From: Dongia_B sp035539075
GTDB taxonomy: Bacteria > Pseudomonadota > Alphaproteobacteria > Dongiales > Dongiaceae
Length of the DNA stretch: 64,000 nucleotides
Reading direction: 5' to 3'
Assembly (NCBI GenBank): GCA_035539075.1
Contig: DATLJB010000221.1
Coordinates: 42,107-106,106, forward strand
Position numbers and translations under genes: made by a program. Of the stretch, positions 34,726 to 43,653 are shown one piece after another. The notes below the pieces were generated by a model. The model was not told the DNA's origin. It did no database searches and saw only the letters and a list, made by a program, of their open reading frames with translations. Position 1 is the first letter of the stretch, and each line of letters begins with the position of its first letter.

Positions 34726-36233
34726 TGAAACTCATCTATGACGATGCGATCGCCGTTACACCGGAGGTCACCGATATTGTCGGCATCCGGCATTATGGCG
34801 ACTTGCTGCATGGCAAGCGACGCTTGTCATCGATCGTGCGCGAGGCCGCCGAGGGCGCCGGGATCGAGGATGTCGTCCACTTCCGCCGCCTCGAGGATCT
34901 GCGGGCGCTGGCGGATGGTATCGATAGCCAACAGGTCGGCCGCCGCTTTCTCTATCTTCCGTCGAACGTTATTGCCCTTGGCGGCAAGATGGCGCTGACC
35001 GCGCTTTTCGGCAAACTGCGATGGCTGAGGCAGAATGTGCTGGTGACGGCGGCAGGGGGCGACACCCATGGTTCCGCGACAGGCGCCAATGCCTGGTCGG
35101 GCGCTGCCGCGCTCGACCTTGAGGCTTTCAGGCGGCTGATCGAACAGCGATGCCAGGGCGTGATCCAGCCGGTCCATGGTGAGCGTCGGGGGAATTTCGC
35201 GGATATCGGCAATGGGGCCAACCTCGTCGATCTCAGTGACAAGGCGTATCTGTTGAAGTTTCTCGGAAGCCATTTCGAAGTCCGGCATTTCAACGCCATA
35301 TCCTTCGATGACTACACCATCCGCAAATCCTCCCGCAACAAGGAGAAGATCCGCCAGGAATACACCTATTGGGGACTTTTGCCGGATCGCATGAAATTCT
35401 GGTTCGTCCAGCCTTACGATCTGGTGGAGGAGGGCGAGACTGCCTCCTATGCGATGGAGCGTCTGCATATCCCCGACATGGCCCTGCAATGGGTCCACGG
35501 CGCCGTTACGCCGGGCAGCTTCGACCGGTTTCTCGACCGCGCTTTTCATTTCCTTCAACAACGGCCTTCGCAACGGATTGACCGCGATGCCGCCGTTTCG
35601 CTGCGGCGCAGTCTCTATCGCGACAAGCTCGCGACGCGGATGGCGGATCTACGCAAGACCATGCCGGCCTCGCAGATCGAATTGCTGCTGAGATCGACAG
35701 GCACGGCCACCGTGACAGACAGTTTGGCCGGGCTGCTTGAGCGATATGCAGTCTTGCTCGAGAAGCTCGAGCGGCGGCGGAGCGATCAGATAGCCGTCAT
35801 CGGGCACGGTGATTTCTGCTTTTCGAACATTCTCTATGAAAAGAACAGCAACCTTATCCGCTTGATCGATCCGCGTGGCGCAGCGAGGCCGGAAGATCTG
35901 TGGACCGATCCATATTACGATCTCGCCAAGTTATCGCATTCGATCCTCGGCAATTACGACTTCATCAATAACGGTCTTTACGATCTGGTACTCGACGACG
36001 GGTTGAGACCTCGGCTGGAATTGCATATCGAGACTGACTTGGGGGAGATGCAGCAGGCGTTCAAGGGGCGCCTCGCATCGCACGGCTTCGATCTCGAACT
36101 CGTGCGGCTTTACGAGGCCTCGCTGTTTCTCTCAATGGTGCCATTGCATATCGACATTCCCAGCAAGGCCCTCGCTTTCCTGATCAATGCCGAGGAGATC
36201 CTGACTAAACTCGAGAACGGGGAAGCGGCGTAG
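34722..36233 (+). CDS. Aminoglycoside-phosphotransferase-fold kinase-like protein with unknown N-terminal domain
   Basis: 503 residues. The C-terminal half has the APH/choline-kinase catalytic signature 'VIGHGDFCFSNILYEKNSNLIRLIDPRG' (HGDxxxxN and the DxR-type metal site, about residues 363-390). Residues 1 to about 190 do not match a family I recognise; 'NFADIGNGANLVDLSDKAYL' and 'SRNKEKIRQEYTYW' resemble linkers seen in kinases fused to sugar NTP-transferases. It closes the GT2-flippase-kinase operon. A convergent NTP transferase next door suggests the pair activates a substituent for surface glycans. Confidence 0.7.
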   Translation: MMKLIYDDAIAVTPEVTDIVGIRHYGDLLHGKRRLSSIVREAAEGAGIEDVVHFRRLEDLRALADGIDSQQVGRRFLYLPSNVIALGGKMALTALFGKLRWLRQNVLVTAAGGDTHGSATGANAWSGAAALDLEAFRRLIEQRCQGVIQPVHGERRGNFADIGNGANLVDLSDKAYLLKFLGSHFEVRHFNAISFDDYTIRKSSRNKEKIRQEYTYWGLLPDRMKFWFVQPYDLVEEGETASYAMERLHIPDMALQWVHGAVTPGSFDRFLDRAFHFLQQRPSQRIDRDAAVSLRRSLYRDKLATRMADLRKTMPASQIELLLRSTGTATVTDSLAGLLERYAVLLEKLERRRSDQIAVIGHGDFCFSNILYEKNSNLIRLIDPRGAARPEDLWTDPYYDLAKLSHSILGNYDFINNGLYDLVLDDGLRPRLELHIETDLGEMQQAFKGRLASHGFDLELVRLYEASLFLSMVPLHIDIPSKALAFLINAEEILTKLENGEAA

Positions 36234-36259
36234 CGCCCGAAGCGGGTCCTGCATGGCTT

Positions 36260-37021
36260 TCAGGAAAACGGTGGCGGCTCCGCAGCGGCGAAGGCCTCCA
36301 CCTCAGCCGGCGTGCCGAGGGGATGCACGGCCGCTATCGGGACCCGGTGCATATAGACCCTGCCGGATGCGGCAATGAGCTGGTTATACATTGGCGCTAT
36401 ATAGCGCTCTCCGGCCTCAAGACGATCCGTCGCGGCGTAGAAGCGCTGATATAAATCGGCGTAAAGCTTGGCCGATCTGAACCAATAGAGACCGATGGTT
36501 GCATGCGGCGAGATCCGCTGTTTCTCGCGGATCTCCACGATGCGATCATCGGTGCCCGACACCTTGGCGAAGCTCCAACCATTGCCGGCCCCTTCGAAGC
36601 AGGGAATCCAGCCATCGCCATGCGGCGCAGCGAGGGGCAGGGCCTGCGGCTCGACATAAGTGTCGATATTGTAGATCAGCAGCGCTGCGTCAGGAGCTAT
36701 CATCGGCAGAGCCTTGAGCGCCGTCGTGGCCTGACCATCCGTCGGCGCATCAAGCTCCAGGAGCGACCATTGCCTGATACCAAGCTTCGGTATTTCCGTG
36801 GCCAGAAAAGTGCTGCATTGATCGGCAGCTCTGGCAATGAAGAGAACCGGACTGCCGGCCTTGATGAAATTGGCCAGGCTGGAGAGCGACCAGAAGAATA
36901 ACGTCCGGCCGTGTACCTCGATCTGATACTTAGGCAGATCATAACCCGCATTCCGGAACCGCTGACCGAAGCCGGCCATGGTGATGACGATATGGGGCGG
37001 TCGCTCCGATGGTTGGCTCAT
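36260..37021 (-). CDS. MobA-like NTP transferase (sugar or polar-group nucleotidyltransferase)
   Basis: 253 residues from the ATG at 37021, which overlaps the upstream stop by 4 bp. The N-terminus 'IVITMAGFGQRFRNAGYDLPKYQIEVHG' is the pyrophosphorylase-type nucleotide-binding loop (a variant of GxGxR), and 'LLIYNIDTYVEP' supplies the metal-binding Asp pair. It likely makes a CDP- or UDP-activated group for surface polysaccharide. Convergent with the kinase-like gene 26 bp away. Confidence 0.78.
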   Translation of the reverse strand: MSQPSERPPHIVITMAGFGQRFRNAGYDLPKYQIEVHGRTLFFWSLSSLANFIKAGSPVLFIARAADQCSTFLATEIPKLGIRQWSLLELDAPTDGQATTALKALPMIAPDAALLIYNIDTYVEPQALPLAAPHGDGWIPCFEGAGNGWSFAKVSGTDDRIVEIREKQRISPHATIGLYWFRSAKLYADLYQRFYAATDRLEAGERYIAPMYNQLIAASGRVYMHRVPIAAVHPLGTPAEVEAFAAAEPPPFS

Positions 37022-38751
37022 TTGCCGTTTCGTACCCACATCTGCCAGATTGGCGTCTCCCCCGCGACATGAAAGTTCGCCTGGAGATAGTCAGCCACCA
37101 TATTGAACAGCTTCTCGTGATCGTAGATCTTGAGAACCATGACCACATTTGCGTCGGCGAAGTCCCGTTCCGGCACGATCGGGGAGCGCGGCCCGAAGGT
37201 TCTTTCGTAATCCATCCATGCCGCCATATGGCGTGGCGGCATCGTCTCAGTGGCGACGGTCATCAGCGGCGCGGAGTATAGCGTAACGATACGCGGGTCG
37301 TCCGGCCTATTCGCCTGAAATAGCTTATAGCCGTCATCCAGTGTCGTGGCGATGTCGTTATGCCAGCTGGTCAGCGATTTCACGCTATAGAGCGCCGGGT
37401 CTACCTTTCCGGCGAGGACATCACTGATGACACCAGGCGTCGGATCAACCGGCACGATCATCCCTTGCAGGGCAGGCGACAGCATGGAAGCCGGCTGGCC
37501 CATGTTGAACGCCGTCTTCGCGATATGCAGGACAATACCGCGCCCGCTGTTGAAGATCGTGCCGCCGGCGATGAAGACTAGTACCAGGCCGGCAAGGATG
37601 ATGGCGGACCGATCCGTGGAAGCCCGGGCAGGCAGGATGACGGTCTGCTCGCGCCGCATTTGCCGCTTCCAGATAGCCGCGAAGGTAATCGCCATGGCGA
37701 CAATCTGGCTGGGAACGGCGTGTTCGTGGTTCTGCCAGGCGAGGCCAAGACTGCCGCCTGTCGCAATCATGCAGACCAGCAGCGTGCGGTTCCCGCTTCG
37801 GCGCTCTTCCAGCGTCTGGCTGGATCGTCCGAGCCAGACAGCGAAGCAAATCGGGGCGAAGAAGGCAAACCATTCGCCGGACAGGGCAGACTTCAGATTG
37901 ACCAGCCTGAAAGGATCCAGCGACTGCGCCGATACGGGCGAGGCGAGCGAGGTACGGTGAAGGTCGCTGAAATAAGCCGCCATCAAGGGGCCTGTCCCCC
38001 AGATAAGCCCGAGCGACAGAAGAAGAAGTCCGCCGGCAATGAGGCAGCTGCGACGATTGGCGGGAACAAGGACGACCGCCAGCGCCAAGGTCGATATGGC
38101 GACCGCAGCGAAGGTAATCTTCAGATAGAACAGCGCCAGGACGAGCAGGAAAAGCAGAAATCCATCCGTCATCCCCCGGCCTTTGCGCTCGTGCAGGGGT
38201 TCCAGAAGGGATATTGCGGCAACGGGTGTCATCAAGACCCAGCCAAGGCGATTGTAGCTCGCGAGAAAGCTGAGGCTCGCGGAATCATCCAGATCGCTCG
38301 GGGAGATGCATAACAAGCCGACCATCAGCAGGATGACTGCCCGCAGACTGGCCGGCAAGCGATCTCGGGTTGCCAGAAGTGTCGCACAAACCGCGAATGG
38401 CAGGAAGATAAGCTGTTGCCACATGACCAGCTTCGGCGTGAAACCGAAAAGCCGCGCCGCCAGGCCAAGCGTCAGATAGTAGAGGTCTCCAACCGGCGTA
38501 TAGAAATCGAGGTGCGGCCACTGACCACTCAGCATCCGCAAGGCGCCGTCCATAGGAATGAAGAAGTCGTAGGTGTAATCCGACAGCAGAATGCGCGGCG
38601 ACGCGGCCATCATCGCGGCAAAGACCACAATAACGGCTATTGTCCAGAACAGAACTCTGGTCACCGCTTGCGGCTTCTGCTGCAGGGAGGCGGCGAAGCG
38701 CCAGAATGCTCTGTCAAATATATCGGGGCTTAGTTCAACGGGTTTGCGCAT
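37018..38751 (-). CDS. Polytopic membrane protein, possible GT-C glycosyltransferase
   Basis: 577 residues from the ATG at 38751. About ten hydrophobic segments, an early loop 'LLSDYTYDFFIPMDGALRMLSGQWPHLDFYTPVGDLYY' with acidic residues as in GT-C enzymes, and a soluble C-terminal 150 residues. No named family recognised. Overlaps the NTP transferase start (ATGA), so one operon. A weak RBS; TTG at 38760 is an alternative start. Confidence 0.65.
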   Translation of the reverse strand: MRKPVELSPDIFDRAFWRFAASLQQKPQAVTRVLFWTIAVIVVFAAMMAASPRILLSDYTYDFFIPMDGALRMLSGQWPHLDFYTPVGDLYYLTLGLAARLFGFTPKLVMWQQLIFLPFAVCATLLATRDRLPASLRAVILLMVGLLCISPSDLDDSASLSFLASYNRLGWVLMTPVAAISLLEPLHERKGRGMTDGFLLFLLVLALFYLKITFAAVAISTLALAVVLVPANRRSCLIAGGLLLLSLGLIWGTGPLMAAYFSDLHRTSLASPVSAQSLDPFRLVNLKSALSGEWFAFFAPICFAVWLGRSSQTLEERRSGNRTLLVCMIATGGSLGLAWQNHEHAVPSQIVAMAITFAAIWKRQMRREQTVILPARASTDRSAIILAGLVLVFIAGGTIFNSGRGIVLHIAKTAFNMGQPASMLSPALQGMIVPVDPTPGVISDVLAGKVDPALYSVKSLTSWHNDIATTLDDGYKLFQANRPDDPRIVTLYSAPLMTVATETMPPRHMAAWMDYERTFGPRSPIVPERDFADANVVMVLKIYDHEKLFNMVADYLQANFHVAGETPIWQMWVRNGK

Positions 38752-38828
38752 GTCGATCAACCGGCCATGTCGGTCGCCGCCCAGCGCGCGTAATTCAACG
38801 GAGCTCGGACCATGTGCCTGGCGGTCGA

Positions 38829-39389
38829 TTATGGGGCGGCGTAAACCGGAACAGCCGCCTTGGTTCCGGCGGCGTCGCCGTTGATCTTACCTTCAACTTT
38901 GCCAACCGGCGCAGGTGTCGCATCCTGGGAACTCGTATCCGGAGCTGGTGCGCTGAAAAGCCCGCCACCCGTGCTTCCGCCAATATTGGAGCCGGGAATC
39001 AACGTGCAGTTCTGAGCGCAAGCATAGCTGTCCTGGCTCATCGTTCCGCCACGCGGGCCGTGGACGATCACCAGGCCGTCATTGCCGTCGGAGACGACGA
39101 CCATGCGCTTGAGAATGACTTTCTGCTGGGGATCCAGAATCAGCAGGCTTGTGCGCCCGGCCGCCTTGCCGATGATGATCATTTGATCCGGCGTCTGCAT
39201 GGTGACATCGGCAATATTCGGATTGGCGATGATGATGTCCTTGGGCGTGCCCTGCAGATGAATCATCTGGACGCTGTTGAGCGGAATTGAAAGAACCGCG
39301 TCGGCGGAGGCGACCGGTGCAAAGCCGCAGATCACGGCCGAAGCCGCACAGACCAATATAAAGGCGCGCATAAAGGATTTATTCATCAT
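38829..39389 (-). CDS. Stand-alone pilus secretin N-terminal domain protein
   Basis: 186 residues with a signal peptide ending 'FAPVASADA'. The T2SS/T3SS pilus N-terminal domain spans about residues 32-105 ('VLSIPLNSVQMIHLQGTPKDIIIANPNIADVTMQTPDQMIIIGKAAG'-like), then a Gly/Ser/Pro/Ala tail with two cysteines ('YACAQNCT'). The same domain opens CpaC of this locus. It is divergent from tadD. Likely a periplasmic accessory to the secretin. Confidence 0.82.
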   Translation of the reverse strand: MMNKSFMRAFILVCAASAVICGFAPVASADAVLSIPLNSVQMIHLQGTPKDIIIANPNIADVTMQTPDQMIIIGKAAGRTSLLILDPQQKVILKRMVVVSDGNDGLVIVHGPRGGTMSQDSYACAQNCTLIPGSNIGGSTGGGLFSAPAPDTSSQDATPAPVGKVEGKINGDAAGTKAAVPVYAAP

Positions 39390-39490
39390 AAGATTCCAGG
39401 ATGCCCGGGTGAAACGCAGAGGTCGGTCGATATCAATTATGCCTACCGGGATTTGGTGAATTCTGCGTTAACTTGCGAACAGGGGCCTTT

Positions 39491-40264
39491 ATGCGAGCGA
39501 GATATTCCGGATTGTGCGGGCTAAGCCTGGCGGCGCTTCTGTTGGCAGGCTGCCAGAGTCTCTCCGCTGAGGGACCGGCAGAGGCGGCTGCACCGGCGGC
39601 CGATCCAAACCTGGAGGCGACTGTCCGCAAGGCCGCAGCAGATGCGGAGGCGAGCTACAATTACGGCGAGGCTGCGCAGCATTACGCACGCCTGCTCGAA
39701 CGGCATCCGGACGATCAGGACGTGATACTGGCTGTGGCGCGCAACCTGCGCTACTCCGGTTCGCCACAGCAGGCGGTCGTGGTGATCGACAAGCGTATCT
39801 CGAAAACGGGAGCGAAGGAGCCGCTGCTGATCGAGCTCGGTAAGGATTATCTCGCAGCGGATCAGTTGAACCTGGCAATTTCGGTCTTGCAACAGGCGCA
39901 TGCCGCCGATCCGAATAACTGGCAGATCCTGTCTGCCCTCGGCGTGGCGCAGGATCACCAGGGCGATTACAAAGAGGCGCAAGCCACTTATGAAACCGCT
40001 CTGAAGCTGTCCGCTAACAACCCTGTTTTGCTCAACAACTATGCTCTGTCGCTGGCGCAAACCGGTCAGTTGGACGCCGCCATCTCGGCGCTGCAGACGG
40101 CCACGTCGCAACCAGAGGCAACCGCTCAGTCGCGGCAGAATCTTGCATTGATGTTGGCGCTCAAAGGCGACAATGACGGCGCTTCCCGGTTGATCCGGGC
40201 AGACCTGCCGCCGGATATGGCGCAAAACAACATCAAATATTACGCGGGAATGGGGCCGCAATAA
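39491..40264 (+). CDS. tadD: TadD-like TPR lipoprotein
   Basis: About 257 residues from the ATG at 39491. Lipobox LLLAGC, then an Ala-rich linker and at least three tetratricopeptide repeats ('ASYNYGEAAQHYARLLERHPDDQDV', 'NWQILSALGVAQDHQGDYKEAQATYETAL', 'NNPVLLNNYALSLAQTGQLDAA' regions). TadD is the outer-membrane pilotin-like factor for the Tad secretin. It is on the strand opposite the rest of the locus and convergent with tadC. Confidence 0.9.
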   Translation: MRARYSGLCGLSLAALLLAGCQSLSAEGPAEAAAPAADPNLEATVRKAAADAEASYNYGEAAQHYARLLERHPDDQDVILAVARNLRYSGSPQQAVVVIDKRISKTGAKEPLLIELGKDYLAADQLNLAISVLQQAHAADPNNWQILSALGVAQDHQGDYKEAQATYETALKLSANNPVLLNNYALSLAQTGQLDAAISALQTATSQPEATAQSRQNLALMLALKGDNDGASRLIRADLPPDMAQNNIKYYAGMGPQ

Positions 40265-40297
40265 ATCGGTCTGCCGGCACGGTCGCTTGCGACCTGG

Positions 40298-41251
40298 TTA
40301 CTTCTTGAAGGTTTGCATAACCTGGATCACGGCCGGACCGGCGATAACCAGGAAGAGAACAGGCAGGAAGAAAAGAATCATCGGAACGGTGAGCTTCGGC
40401 GGCAGTGCAGCCGCCTTCTTTTCCGCGGCCGCCATTCGTGAATCCCGGCTCTCTTTCGCCAAGACGCGCAGGCCCACCGCAACGGGCGTGCCATATTTCT
40501 CGGATTGCTGCAGCGTTGTGCTCAACGACTTGAAAGCGGGCAGTCCGGTCCGTTCGGCCAGATTGTCCAAGGCCTGGCGGCGATCGTTAAGGAAGGCAAG
40601 CTCGGCTGTTGTCAGGCCGAATTCCTCGGCGATCTCAGGAGCGCCTTCCACCATCTGCTCGGTGACTTTGGTGAAGGCGGCCTCGATCGACATGCCGGAT
40701 TCGACGCAGATGACGATCAGATCCAATGCATCTGGATAGGCCCGCTGCAGCTTGAGCTGGCGCTTTGCAATTCGGTTGCGAAGCATGATCTGCGGCAGAT
40801 AGTTGCCAAGGCCGGTCGCACCGATGACCACCAGCATGCGCATGGCAAACGGGCGATCGGCGAGGACCAGCGAGGTATAGATCAGGGAGCCGATCAGGAG
40901 GCCGATCGGCATGGAAATCCGCGTGAAGAGAAAGTTGACGACGGCGCGCTGCCCCCGCCGGCCCGCCTGGGCCAGCTGAATGCGCAGCGCCTTTGCTTCC
41001 AGCAGGTTCTGCAGGCGGAAGCGACGGATCGCAAGTTCCTTCCACTTCGACCCGCCGCCCAACTGGAGCTTGCTGCGCGTGCTATAGGCCTCCTTGCGGC
41101 GGTTTGCGAGTTCCCGCCGGCGCTCGGACACGGCCTTGAGGCGTGCCTCGAAGCGGTCGCCGCGGAGAAAAGGCAAGCCGACGGCGATAACCGAAGCAAA
41201 AGCCGCCAGGGCCGAAGCTGCAATAATGACGTTCTCGATCTCGAATTTCAT
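40298..41251 (-). CDS. tadC: Tad pilus inner-membrane platform protein TadC
   Basis: 317 residues, T2SSF domain with 'LQRAYPDALDLIVICVESGMSIEAAFTKV' and 'LSTTLQQSEKYGTPVAVGLRVLAKESRDSR', plus four or more hydrophobic segments. Works with TadB as the platform for Flp pilus assembly. Nine bp after tadB. Confidence 0.95.
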   Translation of the reverse strand: MKFEIENVIIAASALAAFASVIAVGLPFLRGDRFEARLKAVSERRRELANRRKEAYSTRSKLQLGGGSKWKELAIRRFRLQNLLEAKALRIQLAQAGRRGQRAVVNFLFTRISMPIGLLIGSLIYTSLVLADRPFAMRMLVVIGATGLGNYLPQIMLRNRIAKRQLKLQRAYPDALDLIVICVESGMSIEAAFTKVTEQMVEGAPEIAEEFGLTTAELAFLNDRRQALDNLAERTGLPAFKSLSTTLQQSEKYGTPVAVGLRVLAKESRDSRMAAAEKKAAALPPKLTVPMILFFLPVLFLVIAGPAVIQVMQTFKK

Positions 41252-41260
41252 TGCCGCGGC

Positions 41261-42256
41261 CTAATAGTCGAAGTGGATGATCTTGGCCATGACGAAGACA
41301 CCCGCCGTCATCCAGAGCAGCCCGATGAGGATAAGCCAGTTGCCGGTATCGGTGGTGAAGAGCAAGCCGACGTATTCCGGCGACAGTACCGTCAGGGCCA
41401 TGGCGACGAAGACCGGTAGTGATCCGACGATACCTGCTGACGTCTTCGCCTCACTGGAGAGTGCCTGAATCTTGTCCCGCATGCGCTTGCGTGACCTGAT
41501 GACATCGGTCAATTTCTCCAGCGTCTCAGCCAGATTGCCGCCGGTCGACTTCTGCATGACGAGAACGATGGAAAAGAACCGGATCTCCGCGGTCGGAACA
41601 CGCTGGTACAGTTTCGCCAGGCAATCATCGAGGGTAAGGCCGATCTGGATACCTTCGGTCACAAGGCGGAATTCCAACCCGACAGGGTCCGGCATTTCTC
41701 GTCCGACGATTGCCAAACACTCGCCAACAGTCAGACCGGTGCGAACGCCACGGATCATAATATCGATCGCATCGGCAAACAACGCGGTGAATTTCTTGAT
41801 GCGCCTTTTCACCTTGGTGCGCAGGAAGAGTTTTGGCAGGCCAAGCATGCCGATGATTGCCGCCATCGGTAGACCGATCAGCGGCAGCTTTAAGAAGACA
41901 TAGACGAGCGATAGCCCGATGCCCAGCGCAACTGAGATAATGATAAAGGTGCGCCCCGACATGGTGAGGCCGGCCTGCATCAACTCTTCGTTCAGCTTAT
42001 ATCCGCGCTTGCTGTTCTTGAGGCGCTCGATCTCCCGAAGCTTGGCTTCCACGTTCAACCGGCGATCGGCGCCTGCCTTGCTTCTCTTGCCGCCCTCGGT
42101 GGCGGTGCCGACGACCGCATTCAGGCGCCGCTGGAAGCGCGCCTTGGGGCCGTAGATGCTCATGAACAGCAGGCAGGAGATACAGATGAAGCCGACCATC
42201 AGGGCGACGATGATGGCGAAGACCGCCGGCGGCAGATGGCGCAGGACTTCAGACAT
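41261..42256 (-). CDS. tadB: Tad pilus inner-membrane platform protein TadB
   Basis: About 331 residues from the ATG at 42256, which overlaps the cpaF end by 8 bp. The T2SSF domain is clear: 'ADAIDIMIRGVRTGLTVGECLAIVGREM' and 'LVMQKSTGGNLAETLEKLTDVIRSRKRMRDKI'. Partner of TadC. Confidence 0.95.
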   Translation of the reverse strand: MSEVLRHLPPAVFAIIVALMVGFICISCLLFMSIYGPKARFQRRLNAVVGTATEGGKRSKAGADRRLNVEAKLREIERLKNSKRGYKLNEELMQAGLTMSGRTFIIISVALGIGLSLVYVFLKLPLIGLPMAAIIGMLGLPKLFLRTKVKRRIKKFTALFADAIDIMIRGVRTGLTVGECLAIVGREMPDPVGLEFRLVTEGIQIGLTLDDCLAKLYQRVPTAEIRFFSIVLVMQKSTGGNLAETLEKLTDVIRSRKRMRDKIQALSSEAKTSAGIVGSLPVFVAMALTVLSPEYVGLLFTTDTGNWLILIGLLWMTAGVFVMAKIIHFDY

Positions 42257-43649
42257 TCGCGCTCTCAAGCAGTTCGCCGAGTTCGCGCTCCTTGCCGAAA
42301 TAGCGTGCGCGATCCCAGAAAGACGGCCGCAGTCCGGTGAATTTGTGGCGCCCGATCAGGCGACCGGCAGCGTCTTCCCCCTGTATCTCATAAACGAAGA
42401 GGTCTTGCAGGGTCACCACTTCGCCTTCCATCCCGATGACCTCGGTCACATGGGTGATCTTGCGCGAGCCGTCCCTGAGGCGCGCAGCCTGAATGATGAC
42501 CTGCACCGCGCCGGCGATATGTTCGCGAACCGTCTTGGCCGGCAGGTTATAGCCACCCATCGCGATCATGTTCTCCATGCGCGAGATGCATTCGCGGGGA
42601 TTGTTGGCGTGAATGGTGCCCATAGATCCGTCATGGCCGGTATTCATCGCCTGCAACAGGTCGAAAGCTTCCGAACCGCGGACCTCGCCGACGATGATGC
42701 GTTCGGGACGCATACGCAGACAGTTGCGCACGAGGTCGCGCATCGTCACCTGACCGACCCCCTCGAGGTTCGGCGGACGCGTCTCCAGGCGGACGACATG
42801 GGGCTGCTGCAGCTGCAGCTCCGCAGCGTCTTCACAGGTCACGACGCGCTCGCCGGCATCAATATATTGCGTTAGGCAGTTCAAGAGCGTCGTCTTGCCG
42901 GAACCGGTGCCGCCGGAGACGATCACGTTGAGGCGGATATTGCCGATAATGCGCAGCAGTTGAGCACCCTCCGGCGAAATCGAGCCGAATTGCATCAATT
43001 TGTCGAGGGTCAGGCGATCCCGCTTGAACTTGCGGATGGTCAGCGTGGCGCCGTCAATGGCGAGCGGCGGGACAATGACGTTGACACGTGAACCGTCTGC
43101 AAGCCGCGCGTCGCAGATGGGGCTTGCTTCATCGACACGACGGCCGACGGCCGAGACGATCCGCTGGCAGATGTTCATGAGCTGCTGGTTGTCGCGGAAT
43201 TTGATGTCGGTCAGTTCGATCTTGCCGTCGACCTCGATATAGACCTTGTTGCACCCATTCACCATGATATCGGCGATATCATCCCGGGCGATCAGCGGCT
43301 CTAGCGGCCCCAAGCCAAGGACGTCATTGCAGATGTCGGTAATCAGAAGCTGCTGTTCCGCGGCGCTGATCGTCAGATTGCGCACGCCGACAATATCCGT
43401 GACAACGTCGGTAATGGCCTCGCGCATGGAATTGGTATCCAGCTTGGCCAATTCCGACAGGTCGACAGTCGCGATCAGGTCGTTAAATACACTGGCCTTC
43501 ACTTCGGCGAGCCGTCCATTCAGCTCCGACGGTCGGACATTGGTTGTCGTCGTATTGGAGGCAGCCGGTGAAGAGGCGAGCGGGCTCTCGACCGGAACAC
43601 GGACTTCAGGTGCCGACGATGTTAACGGTGCGCTGCGTTTGCCAAACAT
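42249..43649 (-). CDS. cpaF: Pilus assembly ATPase CpaF/TadA
   Basis: 466 residues. Walker A 'VSGGTGSGKTTLLN', Walker B region 'RPERIIVGEVRGSEAFDLLQAMNTGHDGSMGTIHAN' with the Asp and His boxes of secretion ATPases. It powers Flp pilus extension (and retraction in some species) from the cytoplasm. In operon with cpaE (4 bp upstream). Confidence 0.97.
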   Translation of the reverse strand: MFGKRSAPLTSSAPEVRVPVESPLASSPAASNTTTTNVRPSELNGRLAEVKASVFNDLIATVDLSELAKLDTNSMREAITDVVTDIVGVRNLTISAAEQQLLITDICNDVLGLGPLEPLIARDDIADIMVNGCNKVYIEVDGKIELTDIKFRDNQQLMNICQRIVSAVGRRVDEASPICDARLADGSRVNVIVPPLAIDGATLTIRKFKRDRLTLDKLMQFGSISPEGAQLLRIIGNIRLNVIVSGGTGSGKTTLLNCLTQYIDAGERVVTCEDAAELQLQQPHVVRLETRPPNLEGVGQVTMRDLVRNCLRMRPERIIVGEVRGSEAFDLLQAMNTGHDGSMGTIHANNPRECISRMENMIAMGGYNLPAKTVREHIAGAVQVIIQAARLRDGSRKITHVTEVIGMEGEVVTLQDLFVYEIQGEDAAGRLIGRHKFTGLRPSFWDRARYFGKERELGELLESANV

Positions 43650-43653
43650 AGCG

